DNA of 19,919 nucleotides from the NCBI GenBank assembly GCA_947499175.1, contig CANMNU010000009.1, positions 1-19,919 of the forward strand. The letters run 5' to 3'. This stretch comes from Alphaproteobacteria bacterium. GTDB taxonomy: Bacteria > Pseudomonadota > Alphaproteobacteria > Paracaedibacterales > CAITNM01. The notes beneath the pieces are model-generated. The model made no database searches. It was not told the origin of the DNA and saw only the letters and a list, made by a program, of their open reading frames with translations. Shown here in pieces: positions 7,272-16,265 of the stretch (positions are counted from its first letter, which is position 1; each line of letters opens with the position of its first letter). The position numbers were made by a program, and so were the translations under genes.

Positions 7272-8402
7272 ATGATTCCACGTTTTTTGTTTCGTTTACT
7301 GCTGATTACAAGCTTAATCAGTGCGGGTGTTTGGTTATATTTCATGCCTTCAACAGCTAGAGCTGAAGATAAATACGTTAATGTCTATTGTTGGTATGGT
7401 TTAATAGACATGGAAATTATAAAAGAGTTTGAAGAAGAAACCGGTATTACCGTAAGGCTTGATGCATATGATAATAACGAAGTTTTAGAAGCAAAGTTGC
7501 TAGCTAGTAATAGCGGATTTGATGTGGTATTTCCCACAGCTACACCATACGTTTCATGGCAGATTCAGGCTGGGGTTTATCAAAAACTTGATAAGAGCTT
7601 ATTACCAAACATAAAAGAAATTGATCCATTCATTATTCAATTACAAAAAAATGTTGATAAAGATCTTGATTATGCTATTCCATACTTTTGGGGAACAATC
7701 GGTGTTGTGTACAATAAGGATATTTTAGATAAAGTTTTTCCTGAAGGTTATACGGAAGACTTAGACTTAATCTTTGATGTAAAAAATCTTGAAAAATTAA
7801 GTAAATATGGGGTTTCTTTACTAGAAGAATCGGTTGATGTTATTCCATATGCATTAATGTATATTGGCAAGGATCCTAATTCTGATTCATCTGAAGATCT
7901 TGATTTAGCAGCAAAACATTTAATGCAAATGCGCCCCTACATTAAACGATTCACTTCGTCAAAAGTTGTTAATGACCTAATTTTGGGAGATACAGCAATT
8001 GCTTTAGTGTGGTCAGGTGAAGCACAACAAGCAATACAAGAAGCAAAAGAGCAAAACAAAAATATTAAATATTTTGTCCTTAAAGGAGGTAGCATAGTTT
8101 GGATTGATACTATGGCAATCCCTAAAGGTGCACCACATCCTAAAAATGCCCATGCGTTTATTAACTTTTTATTACAACCACACGTTGCTGCACGTATTTG
8201 CCAAAATACTTTGCATGGTGTAACAGTGCTTAATGCTAAAAAACACATTCCAACTAACATTTTAAATAATGAAGGCATTTACCCTGGTAAAAATATTTTA
8301 AAAAAATTATTTTTAAACAACTGTCCACAAACCGTTAAAGAACAAAATTATGAAAGAGAACGCACAAGAGTGTGGGCAAAAATACGCCTTAATGAATATT
8401 AG
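7272..8402 (+). CDS. potF: Polyamine ABC transporter substrate-binding protein, PotF-like
   Basis: A 376-residue periplasmic binding protein that captures putrescine/spermidine-type polyamines for the PotGHI importer. A signal peptide (basic MIPRFLFR, hydrophobic 9-25, PSTARA) probably ends at A31. The mature protein follows PotF closely: FEEETGITVRLDAYDNNEVLEAKLLA, PYFWGTIGVVYNKD, YIGKDPNS (197-204), the WSGE segment (247-250) matching WAGD of PotF, and D279 matching PotF D278. The first pocket motif differs: E. coli NWSDY is replaced by CWYGL (40-44), removing the acidic residue that contacts the ligand amine. Ligand choice may therefore differ, although D279 and E250 are kept. Translation is probably coupled to tauE, with zero gap. 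It ends in TAG, and the potG ribosome-binding site overlaps that stop. Confidence 0.9.
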   Translation: MIPRFLFRLLLITSLISAGVWLYFMPSTARAEDKYVNVYCWYGLIDMEIIKEFEEETGITVRLDAYDNNEVLEAKLLASNSGFDVVFPTATPYVSWQIQAGVYQKLDKSLLPNIKEIDPFIIQLQKNVDKDLDYAIPYFWGTIGVVYNKDILDKVFPEGYTEDLDLIFDVKNLEKLSKYGVSLLEESVDVIPYALMYIGKDPNSDSSEDLDLAAKHLMQMRPYIKRFTSSKVVNDLILGDTAIALVWSGEAQQAIQEAKEQNKNIKYFVLKGGSIVWIDTMAIPKGAPHPKNAHAFINFLLQPHVAARICQNTLHGVTVLNAKKHIPTNILNNEGIYPGKNILKKLFLNNCPQTVKEQNYERERTRVWAKIRLNEY

Positions 8403-8405
8403 GAG
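8401..8405 (+). promoter_or_regulatory. Ribosome-binding site of potG
   Basis: AGGAG, six bases before the potG ATG at 8412, is the clearest Shine-Dalgarno sequence in the window. It overlaps the TAG stop of potF (8400-8402). In the potF frame, a second stop (TAA, 8409-8411) follows just before the ATG, so potF has a back-up terminator codon. Confidence 0.7.
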
Positions 8406-8411
8406 AAATAA

Positions 8412-9566
8412 ATGTCATCAGTTAATGGAAATCGTGATCAGCTACGTAACTTAGAACCTTGGCAAGACCCAAGCGTTAAGCCATACGTTTTAATTGAAAA
8501 TGTTAATAAAAACTTTGGCACCACAGTTGCTGTTAAGAATTTGTCCTTGTCAATTTATCGTGGTGAACTTTTCGCATTGCTAGGTGGCTCAGGTTGTGGA
8601 AAATCAACTTTGTTACGCATTTTAGCTGGTCTTGAAAAACCTTCAAGCGGAAGAATTTTTATTGATGATGTAGATATTACATAGTTACCCCCATACAAAC
8701 GACCAGTCAGCATGATGTTTCAATCATATGCCTTGTTTCCACATATGACTGTACAAGAAAATATAAGTTTTGGTTTAAAACAAGAAAATTTGCCACAAAA
8801 GCAAATAGCTGAACGGGTTGATGAAGTACTTGATTTAGTTCAGTTACGCAAATATAGTGACCGCAAACCCGAGCAACTTTCAGGAGGTCAGCAACAACGT
8901 GTAGCTTTAGCACGCAGCCTTGTTAAACGACCAAAATTATTATTATTAGATGAGCCATTAGGAGCATTAGATAAAAAGCTTCGCGAAAAAACTCAATTTG
9001 AATTAGTTAACATTCAAGAACGAGTTGGCATTACTTTCGTATTTGTAACCCACGACCAAGAAGAAGCCATGACTATGTCTAGCCGTATTGGTATTATGGA
9101 TGAAGGGCAAATAAGACAAATTGGTAAACCACATGAAATTTATGAGTTCCCACACTCAAGATTTGTCGCAGGATTTATAGGTTCAATGAACATGTTTGAG
9201 GGTGTTGTTGTTGAAGATGAGCCAGATCATGTAGTCATTGAATCCTCTGAATCTGGCTGTGAACTATACGTTACCCATGCAGCTTCTATGCCTGTAGGAT
9301 CAAATGTTACTGTTGCACTTAGGCCAGAAAAGGTAATGATTTCAACAACCTACAACCCTAAACTTAGTCGCAACTATACCAAAGGAATTGTGCGAGAGAT
9401 TGCTTATTTAGGCGATATTAGTATTTATCACGTACAACTTGAATCAGGTAAAATTGTGCAAGCATCCCTTCCTAACTTGTTGCGCCTTTCAGAACGCGAT
9501 GTTAAATGGGACGATGAGGTTTATTTATTTTGGCGTCCAGAAAATGGGGTAGTACTTAGCGTATGA
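8412..9566 (+). pseudogene. potG: Polyamine ABC transporter ATPase PotG, interrupted by an in-frame UAG
   Basis: ATPase subunit of the polyamine importer, about 384 codons. Codons 1-90 carry the N-terminal strands and Walker A GGSGCGKST (58-66). A TAG at 8682-8684 is codon 91. The same frame then continues unbroken: LPPYKRP, Q-loop Q104 in MMFQSYALFPHM, signature LSGGQ (156-160), Walker B LLLLDEP (176-182), switch H214 in VTHDQEE, and a C-terminal TOBE-type region to the TGA at 9564-9566. E. coli PotG has Gln at the interrupted position (LSQVPPY). No frameshift or missing residue is apparent. The possible restart at ATG 8712 has no Shine-Dalgarno and would lack Walker A, so it could not be a working ATPase alone. 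A read-through product would look fully functional. Alternatives are a recent nonsense mutation, sequencing or assembly error, or amber suppression. The stop overlaps the potH start as ATGA. Confidence 0.85.
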
Positions 9567-10519
9567 TCTTAAAAATTTTAGAACATTTTTTTGGTTTTTT
9601 GTGGAGTGAGCTTTGCGATATAGGCAGAAAATTGCGAGACAAGTGGTTAATTATCTCACTTCCCTACGCTTGGCTTGCATTATTCTTCTTATTTCCATTT
9701 TTCATTATCTTCAAAATTAGCTTTAGTGAAGTGCAAGTTGGCATACCACCATATCATAATATTTTTGAATGGGGCCCTGACCTTCTGTTAAAAATTCGTC
9801 TGCACTTTGCAAGCTACTGGACTGTATTTACCGATGATTTTTATGTTCATGCAGCATTAAGTTCATTACGTATAGCATTGTTTTCAACACTTGGGTGTCT
9901 AACTCTTGGTTATATGATAGCCTACAGCATATCTAGGGTTAAAAGTTCATGGCGCATACCATTGTTACTAATGGTTGCCCTGCCATTTTGGACATCATTT
10001 TTAATTCGTGTTTACGCGTGGATGGCAATGCTTAGCAATAAGGGGTTAATAAATAGCATTCTTATAAAAATAAATCTTATAAGAGAACCTTTACAGTTAC
10101 TTGATAATGACATGGCAGTTTGTTTGGGGATTATTTATTGCTATTTGCCTTTCATGGTTTTTCCAATTTATGCATCTCTTATCAAAATCAATGATGACTT
10201 TATTGAAGCAGCCCATGACCTTGGATGCCCACCGTGGCGTGCCTTTTGGTATGTAACAGTGCCTTTGTCAAAACAAGGAATTATTGCAGGTATAATTTTG
10301 GTATTTTTGCCGTCAATCGGTGAGTTTGTTATTCCAGAAATTTTAGGTGGACCAGAAACAGTCACTATTGGACGAGTACTTTGGTGGGAATTTTTCAACA
10401 ACCGTAATTGGCCCCTTGCAAGTGCTGTAGCAGTATTGATGGTACTTTTGTTTGTAATACCTATTATGATTTTAAAAAATCGTCAACTCGAAGCAATTGA
10501 AAAGGCTGCACCACAATGA
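9563..10519 (+). CDS. potH: Polyamine ABC transporter permease PotH
   Basis: A 318-residue inner-membrane permease, one half of the translocation channel for polyamines. The N-terminus (1-30) is cytoplasmic, followed by a first helix at about 33-52. A long periplasmic loop (about 55-95) follows, then further helices at about 100-122, 131-157, 184-206, 238-258 and 285-304. The EAA loop, which docks on the ATPase, is EAAHDLGCPPWRAFWYVTVP (215-234) and matches PotB/PotH, as do PYAWLALFFLFPF and LPSIGEFVIPEILGG. It overlaps the potG stop by four bases (ATGA) and its own stop overlaps potI the same way, so the three are translationally coupled. The gene is intact, which matters for judging the potG nonsense codon. 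Confidence 0.92.
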   Translation: MILKILEHFFGFLWSELCDIGRKLRDKWLIISLPYAWLALFFLFPFFIIFKISFSEVQVGIPPYHNIFEWGPDLLLKIRLHFASYWTVFTDDFYVHAALSSLRIALFSTLGCLTLGYMIAYSISRVKSSWRIPLLLMVALPFWTSFLIRVYAWMAMLSNKGLINSILIKINLIREPLQLLDNDMAVCLGIIYCYLPFMVFPIYASLIKINDDFIEAAHDLGCPPWRAFWYVTVPLSKQGIIAGIILVFLPSIGEFVIPEILGGPETVTIGRVLWWEFFNNRNWPLASAVAVLMVLLFVIPIMILKNRQLEAIEKAAPQ

Positions 10520-11325
10520 TACGTTTTTCAAAATTTAATTTAGCTGCATTAATTTTTGGATATAGCTTTTTGTACGTGCCAATTTTGTACCTAATGGTCT
10601 ATTCCTTTAACGACTCAAGAATTATAGGTGTATGGGCAGGATTTTCCTTTCGCTGGTACACAAAATTATTTGAAGATGACGCAATGATTCATGCTGTACT
10701 AAATAGCTTTGAAATTGCAGCAATTGTCGCAACTGTTGCTGTTGCTTTAGGAACCATGGCGGCACTTATTATGGTACGATTAAAACGCTTTCACGGAAGA
10801 ACCTTATTCAGCGGCCTAATTTCAGCACCTTTAGTTATGCCAGAAGTAATTACTGGATTAGCACTTTTATTAATGTTTGTTACCTTAGAACGAGCAATTG
10901 GTTGGCCATCGGAACGGGGAATGCTAACTGTTATTATTGCCCACATCACGTTAACCATGTCTTACGTTTACCTAGTAGTCCAAGCACGCTTAGCTGATTT
11001 TGACATGTCATTAGAAGAAGCAGCTATGGATCTTGGGGCAAGGCCTTCAACCGTATTTTTCAAAATTACTTTACCTATAATTTCTCCCTCTTTATTAGCT
11101 GGTTGGCTGTTAGCTTTTGCTTTGTCACTTGATGATGTAGTAATTGCTAGTTTCTTGGCTGGACCAGGGGCTACGACTTTACCAATCTTGGTATTTTCAA
11201 GTGTACGTACAGGTGTAACCCCCGAATTAAATGCCTTAGCCACAATTATTGTTGGAATAGTTAGTGTTGGCATCTTAGTTAGTGGTTTAATAATGCACCG
11301 CAGGATATCTAGAAAAATTTATTAG
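10516..11325 (+). CDS. potI: Polyamine ABC transporter permease PotI
   Basis: A 269-residue second permease of the polyamine importer, PotC/PotI type. Predicted helices lie at about 9-30, 64-88, 98-124, 135-157, 193-215 and 241-262. The EAA loop is EEAAMDLGARPSTVFFKITL (167-186). Typical family segments are YVPILYLMVYSFNDSR, SFRWYTKLFED, APLVMPEVITGLALLL and LSLDDVVIASFLAGPG. It is the last gene of the tauE-potFGHI operon, starting by a four-base overlap with potH. It ends in TAG only two bases before the stop of nuoN on the other strand, with no hairpin terminator between. Confidence 0.92.
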   Translation: MIRFSKFNLAALIFGYSFLYVPILYLMVYSFNDSRIIGVWAGFSFRWYTKLFEDDAMIHAVLNSFEIAAIVATVAVALGTMAALIMVRLKRFHGRTLFSGLISAPLVMPEVITGLALLLMFVTLERAIGWPSERGMLTVIIAHITLTMSYVYLVVQARLADFDMSLEEAAMDLGARPSTVFFKITLPIISPSLLAGWLLAFALSLDDVVIASFLAGPGATTLPILVFSSVRTGVTPELNALATIIVGIVSVGILVSGLIMHRRISRKIY

Positions 11326-11327
11326 AA

Positions 11328-12794
11328 TTATCTATTAAATAAAACTGACACAGCCATTACTCTAGCTGGTTCTAGTATCAAGTTCGGAAAAATAATGAAT
11401 GAAAATAAAATTATGCAAATAGCAACTGCCATAATTTTTACTAGGTACTTTTTTGAGTAATTATTTATTGTCAAATTTTGTACAGTTTGATTTAACACAA
11501 AATATCTTAAAACATTCAGATAATACGCAGCGCTAATAACTGTAGTTATTATTGCAATTACAGCTAAAACGTATGCCGATCTTGTAATAACACCCTCTAA
11601 AATATAAACTTTAGCAAAGAATCCTGGAAGCGGTGGAATCCCTGCCAGAGAAAGAATAAACAAGCAAAAAATAGTACCAAGCATAGGCATACTTTGCATA
11701 ATACCGCTAAGGTCTCTTACACTGTTAATAGGTTGAAATTTTTTTTCAAAGATTGCCAATAGTGCAAGTACACCAATCATATTAAGCGTGTATGTAATAA
11801 TATAGAAAATCACAGACTCTATACCTAATTCACCACCTACAGATATCCCCATTAATAAGAATCCCATATTGCCAATTGTACTATATGCAAACATTCTTTT
11901 AAGATTCGTTTGTTTTAGGGCAGCAAGAGCCCCCCAAATCATTGATATTATTGACAAAATAACAAACAAATAACGTGCATATGTAAAGATTCCATGAAAT
12001 GGATAACTTAGTAGATGTAACAAGCTGAATGTTGTAATAATTTTTGGGATAGTACTAATAAACAATAATATTGGTAATGGAGATGCTTGGTAAACATCAG
12101 GAGCCCAGGCATGGAAAGGTGCAGCTGGTAGTTTGAAACACAATCCGATTAATACAAAAAACATACCGACAATTGCACCAGCATGTTCAAAGTTGTAAAC
12201 ATATGTTTCAAAAAAATAATATAAGGAATTAAAGTCATTTGTACCAGTAAAACCATAAATTAAACTTATACCAAAAAGCATTAAGCCTGTGCTAATAGCA
12301 CCGATTGTAAAGAATTTGATTGATGCTTCACTACTTTGTAAGCTTTCACGATTAGCAGCAACCAAAAGATATTGACTTAAATAGCTTAACTCTAACCCTA
12401 TAAAAAGAGTCAAAAAATCATTTGCTGATAAAGCAACAGATCCACCAATTACTGAAAAAGTTGCAACAATTAACCATTCATATTCTTTAATATGGTATTC
12501 ATTTAAAAATGTAAATAAACAAAAAATTGCCAAAGCTGATGTACCGTAAAGAATAATTTTGGCGTAGTCCAAGAATGGCGTTTGAATAAATAATCCGTGC
12601 CAAAAAAACTGCTCTGACTTAGGTGAAAGAGCTAAAAAAACACATACAAATATCAATCCAATAAAAATTGTACCAAAGGTTAAATGGTTAATTCTTTTAT
12701 TTTTAAAGGTACCAATAATTAAGGCCATTAAGGTGCTAATGCCTAAAATAAACTCTGGTATAGCCGGGATTGCTTTTAAAATATTACCAAGCAT
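11328..12794 (-). CDS. nuoN: NADH-quinone oxidoreductase subunit N
   Basis: A 488-residue antiporter-like membrane subunit of respiratory complex I, the channel nearest the small membrane subunits. Key charged residues are visible: E135 in FIGLELSYLSQYLL (equivalent to E133 of E. coli) and K221 in FKLPAAPFHAWAPDVYQ (equivalent to K217). The FSLLHLL, NLKRMFAYSTIGNMGFLLMG and LAGIPPLPGFFAKVYILE segments are typical of NuoN. Fourteen or so hydrophobic helices span the length, which is normal for the family. The start overlaps the end of nuoM by 11 bases. It is the last gene of the minus-strand block. In many alphaproteobacteria nuoN is followed by birA; here it runs straight into the convergent potI end. 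Confidence 0.93.
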   Translation of the reverse strand: MLGNILKAIPAIPEFILGISTLMALIIGTFKNKRINHLTFGTIFIGLIFVCVFLALSPKSEQFFWHGLFIQTPFLDYAKIILYGTSALAIFCLFTFLNEYHIKEYEWLIVATFSVIGGSVALSANDFLTLFIGLELSYLSQYLLVAANRESLQSSEASIKFFTIGAISTGLMLFGISLIYGFTGTNDFNSLYYFFETYVYNFEHAGAIVGMFFVLIGLCFKLPAAPFHAWAPDVYQASPLPILLFISTIPKIITTFSLLHLLSYPFHGIFTYARYLFVILSIISMIWGALAALKQTNLKRMFAYSTIGNMGFLLMGISVGGELGIESVIFYIITYTLNMIGVLALLAIFEKKFQPINSVRDLSGIMQSMPMLGTIFCLFILSLAGIPPLPGFFAKVYILEGVITRSAYVLAVIAIITTVISAAYYLNVLRYFVLNQTVQNLTINNYSKKYLVKIMAVAICIILFSFIIFPNLILEPARVMAVSVLFNR

Positions 12795-14325
12795 TACTTA
12801 ACCTAACTCTATTTTCCAATCGTGATATTTTTATTTTAGAAAAATTTACATGGCTATGACGGATTGTACGACGAAGTGTTGTAATAATTGGTTTCGGGTA
12901 TATTCCTAAAACAAGCACGCCGACTGTAAGAATTGTTAAAACCATTTTTTCAAAAGTTTTTAATTTTAACATTTGAACGTAATCATCTATATCTAACCTA
13001 GAATCAAGGCCTAATTTATTGGAAATTTTTCCATAAAAAATTTTACCAATTAGACTTAGCATGTATGCTGCACTTAGTACCATACCAAGGCAAGCAAAAG
13101 CAGTTACAATTGGTCTAACTGAAAAGCTAGAAATTAAAACTAATATTTCACCAATAAAACCTGAAGTTAATGGCAAACCAATTGAAGCAAATGAAAAAAT
13201 CACAAATACTATGCAAAATCCTGGCATTATTTTGACTATACCACCATAGTCATGAAGATTGCGCGTATGGAACCTATCATATAGCATACCAATACAAAAA
13301 AATAATGCCGCAGAAACAAGTCCATGACTGATCATCTGGATAATTGAACCGACCAAAGCATCAGGCTTCAAAGTAAATATTCCAAGTGTTACAATTCCCA
13401 TGTGGGCAACTGAAGAGTAAGCGATAATTTTTTTTATATCAGTTTGCCCTAAAGCAATTAATGATGCCCAAATTATTGCTACCACGCTAAGTACCGCAAA
13501 AAATGGTGCAAAAATTTGACTTGCTTCTGGAAATAGAGTCAAGCAAAAACGAATAATGCCATAGCCTCCCATCTTTAAAAGTACACCTGCCAATAACACA
13601 GATCCACCAGATGGTGCTTCTACGTGAGCATCTGGTAACCATGTATGTAAAGGCCACATGGGTATTTTAACTGCGAACGAGGCCATAAAACAGATAAATA
13701 GTAGTATCTGTAAATGTGGGCTAATGTTCACATTTTGCAGTTCAATAAAGTTAGATGTTTGAGTTTCAGTAAAAATTTTTATTATACCCAATAACATGAA
13801 TACCGAACCAAAAAGTGTATATAAGAAAAATTTAAAAGTTGAATAAATTCGGTTTTCACCACCCCAAATCCCAATAATTAAAAACATTGGAATTAAAACA
13901 CCTTCAAAAAATGCATAAAAAACAAATAAATCAACTGCAGCAAAGCTACCAATCATGAATGATTGCAAAACCAAACAGCACACAGTGTATTCACGTAAGC
14001 GTTCTTTAACAGAGTGCCAGGTACCAAATATCATTAGGGTTGAAAGCCAAGCCGACATAATTACAAAAAATAACGAAATTCCGTCTATTCCCAATACGAA
14101 ATTAACCCCTGCTATTTCTGCCCAGCTGTATTGTTCTATAAACTGAAAACTTGGATTGTATTGATCAAAATGGTACCAAATAATGCAGGCTATCAGTGAA
14201 TTAACACAGCTAACGAAAGCCGCAATTCTTCTTGTGTTATCACTATTTTCTTTACGAACCAAAGTGCAAACGAATGCACCTAGTATTGGCAAAAAAATCA
14301 TAATTGATAAGATAGGTAGGTTCAT
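12784..14325 (-). CDS. nuoM: NADH-quinone oxidoreductase subunit M
   Basis: A 513-residue antiporter-like subunit of complex I, the middle proton channel of the membrane arm. Functional residues are E141 in YAFFEGVLIPMFLIIGIWGG, K220 in AVKIPMWPLHTWLPDAHVEAP and K251 in VLLKMGGYGIIRF. The discontinuous-helix sequence LGQTDIKKIIAYSSVAHMG is also present. Length is standard. The start codon overlaps the nuoL stop as ATGA on the minus strand, and the C-terminus overlaps nuoN by 11 bases, so L, M and N are translationally coupled and should be made in equal amounts. The short C-terminal tail (about 485-513) is basic and polar. Confidence 0.94.
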   Translation of the reverse strand: MNLPILSIMIFLPILGAFVCTLVRKENSDNTRRIAAFVSCVNSLIACIIWYHFDQYNPSFQFIEQYSWAEIAGVNFVLGIDGISLFFVIMSAWLSTLMIFGTWHSVKERLREYTVCCLVLQSFMIGSFAAVDLFVFYAFFEGVLIPMFLIIGIWGGENRIYSTFKFFLYTLFGSVFMLLGIIKIFTETQTSNFIELQNVNISPHLQILLFICFMASFAVKIPMWPLHTWLPDAHVEAPSGGSVLLAGVLLKMGGYGIIRFCLTLFPEASQIFAPFFAVLSVVAIIWASLIALGQTDIKKIIAYSSVAHMGIVTLGIFTLKPDALVGSIIQMISHGLVSAALFFCIGMLYDRFHTRNLHDYGGIVKIMPGFCIVFVIFSFASIGLPLTSGFIGEILVLISSFSVRPIVTAFACLGMVLSAAYMLSLIGKIFYGKISNKLGLDSRLDIDDYVQMLKLKTFEKMVLTILTVGVLVLGIYPKPIITTLRRTIRHSHVNFSKIKISRLENRVRLSNAW

Positions 14326-16265
14326 AAGCGACCAATTACTAACCTTAATTCTTTTGCAAATCCGGGGAAAAATTGCATCGTAAGATATGCACCTAAAATT
14401 AAAACAACACCTGTAACAACCATAAAACCATAATGGAATAGATATCCAGTTTGAATTTTTTGAAAATACCCCCCTAATTTCAAAGCCATTTTAGCAAAGC
14501 CATCTGGACCGAAACTATCAATAGTGCCACGATCAACTGATTTGTAAAGTGTATTACCAAGCTTTACAGAAGGCAGGACAACCGTATCGTAATAAAATTC
14601 ATCAAAATAAAATTTATTTTTTAAAAATTCATAAAGATTTGGAAATTTAAATGCAATAGATTCTGCAATTGAAGTGTTTTTTATATATACATAAAAACAC
14701 AAATAAAGAGCCAATAAGGCAAATACTATTGGCAATAACTGAACCCACAATGGCACATGTTTGGGAACAAAAGAAACAATACCACTATTCCAAGAGAATC
14801 CAAGCGATTGTTCAATAATTAACTTAATCCCCAAATAACCAATACATACAGATCCAAGTGCTAGTATGTAAATAGGATACTGCATAGTTTTGGGTAATTT
14901 ATGAATATGCGCTGTCACGTGCTCATCTGCATTGGCTTTGCCATGAAAGACTAAAAATATTAGCCGCCAAGAATAAACTCCTGTAATAAAAGTCAAGAGT
15001 ACACATAAACCATAATAAAAATAAGAAAATTGCATTGATGATAAATAGACAGCTTCAAAAATTAAATCTTTTGAATAGTATCCAGCAAAAAATGGAAATC
15101 CACAAAGGGCAAATGTACCAATTAGCATTGTATAATAGCTCGATGGTAAGTATGATTTTAGACCGCCCATGCGCATTATGTTTTGTTCATGTGACATGGC
15201 GTGGATAACCTCACCTGCACCTAAAAATAGTAAAGCTTTAAAAAAAGCATGTGTAAATAAGTGAAAAAATGCTACAGAATATGCGCCTACTGCACAAGCC
15301 ATAAACATCATTCCTAATTGACTGCAAGTTGAATAGGCAATAATTTTTTTAATATCAGTTTGGCAAATTGCTACAGACCCTGCAAAAATTCCAGTGATTA
15401 ATCCAATAAACATCATCACTTGTCTAGCAACTGGTGCTATTTCAAATAATGGGCTAAAACGAATTACTAAAAACACACCTGCAGTAACCATTGTTGCCGC
15501 ATGCAGTAAGGCTGAAACAGGTGTTGGCGCTTCCATAGCATCAGGTAACCAAGTGTGTAGACCAAGCTGGCCAGATTTACCCATTGCACCTACAAATAAA
15601 AGCAAGCAAATTGTGTTTAGCCAGAATGGATTCAGTAACGTAGTACTTTTACTGATAATTAAAAAAATTTCCTTAAACTCAAGCGTCTTAAATATCGTAA
15701 AAATTGCCCCAATAGCTAATACTAAACCGATATCTCCAATTCTATTTACTACAAATGCTTTAATTGATGCATTTATAGCTGTATTTTTTTCGTGCCAGTA
15801 ACCAATTAACAAATACGAAGCAAGCCCAACGCCTTCCCAGCCACAAAATAACTGTAAAAGGTTGGATGAACAAACCAGCAATAACATCATAAAAGTGAAA
15901 AGGTTTAAATGCCCAAAAAACAGCAACTTACCACGAGATGCAGCCATGTATCCGGATGAGTAAATATGCACCAACAATGATATAAATGTAACAAGTGTCA
16001 TCATTAACGTGCTAAGTGAATCAAATAGGAACCCCCAACTTACTCGTATGGTTTCAGATTTTATCCAACCAAATAAGTACACGTATTGAACGTCATTCGG
16101 GTTGTTTTGACACAAAAGGATTGTGCTTGCCAAGAAGCTAATGGCAATCGCACCAACACACCACCAATGTCCGGTTTTTTGGTCATTGTAAGCATGTATG
16201 TAAGCAAAAACAGCCCCAGCAAGTGGAACTCCTAAGCTCAAACACCCTAGTTGAAAAGAATTCAT
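14322..16265 (-). CDS. nuoL: NADH-quinone oxidoreductase subunit L
   Basis: A 647-residue distal antiporter-like subunit of complex I, carrying the long lateral helix that braces the membrane arm. Conserved residues sit at positions matching the E. coli protein: E144 in FCGWEGVGLASYLLIGYW, D178 in NRIGDIG and K230 in GAMGKSGQLGLHTWLPDAM. Also present are the SALLHAATMVTAG stretch with H255, and QTDIKKIIAYSTCSQLG in the broken helix. The C-terminal part includes the amphipathic region (about 555-600) and a final helix (about 618-635). The ATG at 16265 has no strong Shine-Dalgarno; GAAGAAGA lies rather far upstream. The preceding gene is a glycosyltransferase, 81 bases away, not nuoK, so the nuo genes are split in this genome. 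Confidence 0.94.
   Translation of the reverse strand: MNSFQLGCLSLGVPLAGAVFAYIHAYNDQKTGHWWCVGAIAISFLASTILLCQNNPNDVQYVYLFGWIKSETIRVSWGFLFDSLSTLMMTLVTFISLLVHIYSSGYMAASRGKLLFFGHLNLFTFMMLLLVCSSNLLQLFCGWEGVGLASYLLIGYWHEKNTAINASIKAFVVNRIGDIGLVLAIGAIFTIFKTLEFKEIFLIISKSTTLLNPFWLNTICLLLFVGAMGKSGQLGLHTWLPDAMEAPTPVSALLHAATMVTAGVFLVIRFSPLFEIAPVARQVMMFIGLITGIFAGSVAICQTDIKKIIAYSTCSQLGMMFMACAVGAYSVAFFHLFTHAFFKALLFLGAGEVIHAMSHEQNIMRMGGLKSYLPSSYYTMLIGTFALCGFPFFAGYYSKDLIFEAVYLSSMQFSYFYYGLCVLLTFITGVYSWRLIFLVFHGKANADEHVTAHIHKLPKTMQYPIYILALGSVCIGYLGIKLIIEQSLGFSWNSGIVSFVPKHVPLWVQLLPIVFALLALYLCFYVYIKNTSIAESIAFKFPNLYEFLKNKFYFDEFYYDTVVLPSVKLGNTLYKSVDRGTIDSFGPDGFAKMALKLGGYFQKIQTGYLFHYGFMVVTGVVLILGAYLTMQFFPGFAKELRLVIGRL

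Noticed and set aside
8712..9566. The downstream potG part as an independent gene starting at ATG 8712.
   Set aside because: It would lack Walker A and has no Shine-Dalgarno. It is in the same frame as the upstream half with perfect family continuity, so it is one interrupted gene.
13421..15361. Near-identical DNA stretches in nuoM and nuoL (around QTDIKKIIAY), considered as a repeat or mobile-element trace.
   Set aside because: NuoL and NuoM are paralogues with a shared antiporter core. This is a conserved functional motif, not an inserted repeat.
12784..16265. UGA or UAG recoding across the genome.
   Set aside because: UGA ends potG, potH and nuoL exactly at the expected protein ends, and Trp is encoded by TGG. 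UAG ends tauE, potF and potI at their expected ends, so the general code appears standard.
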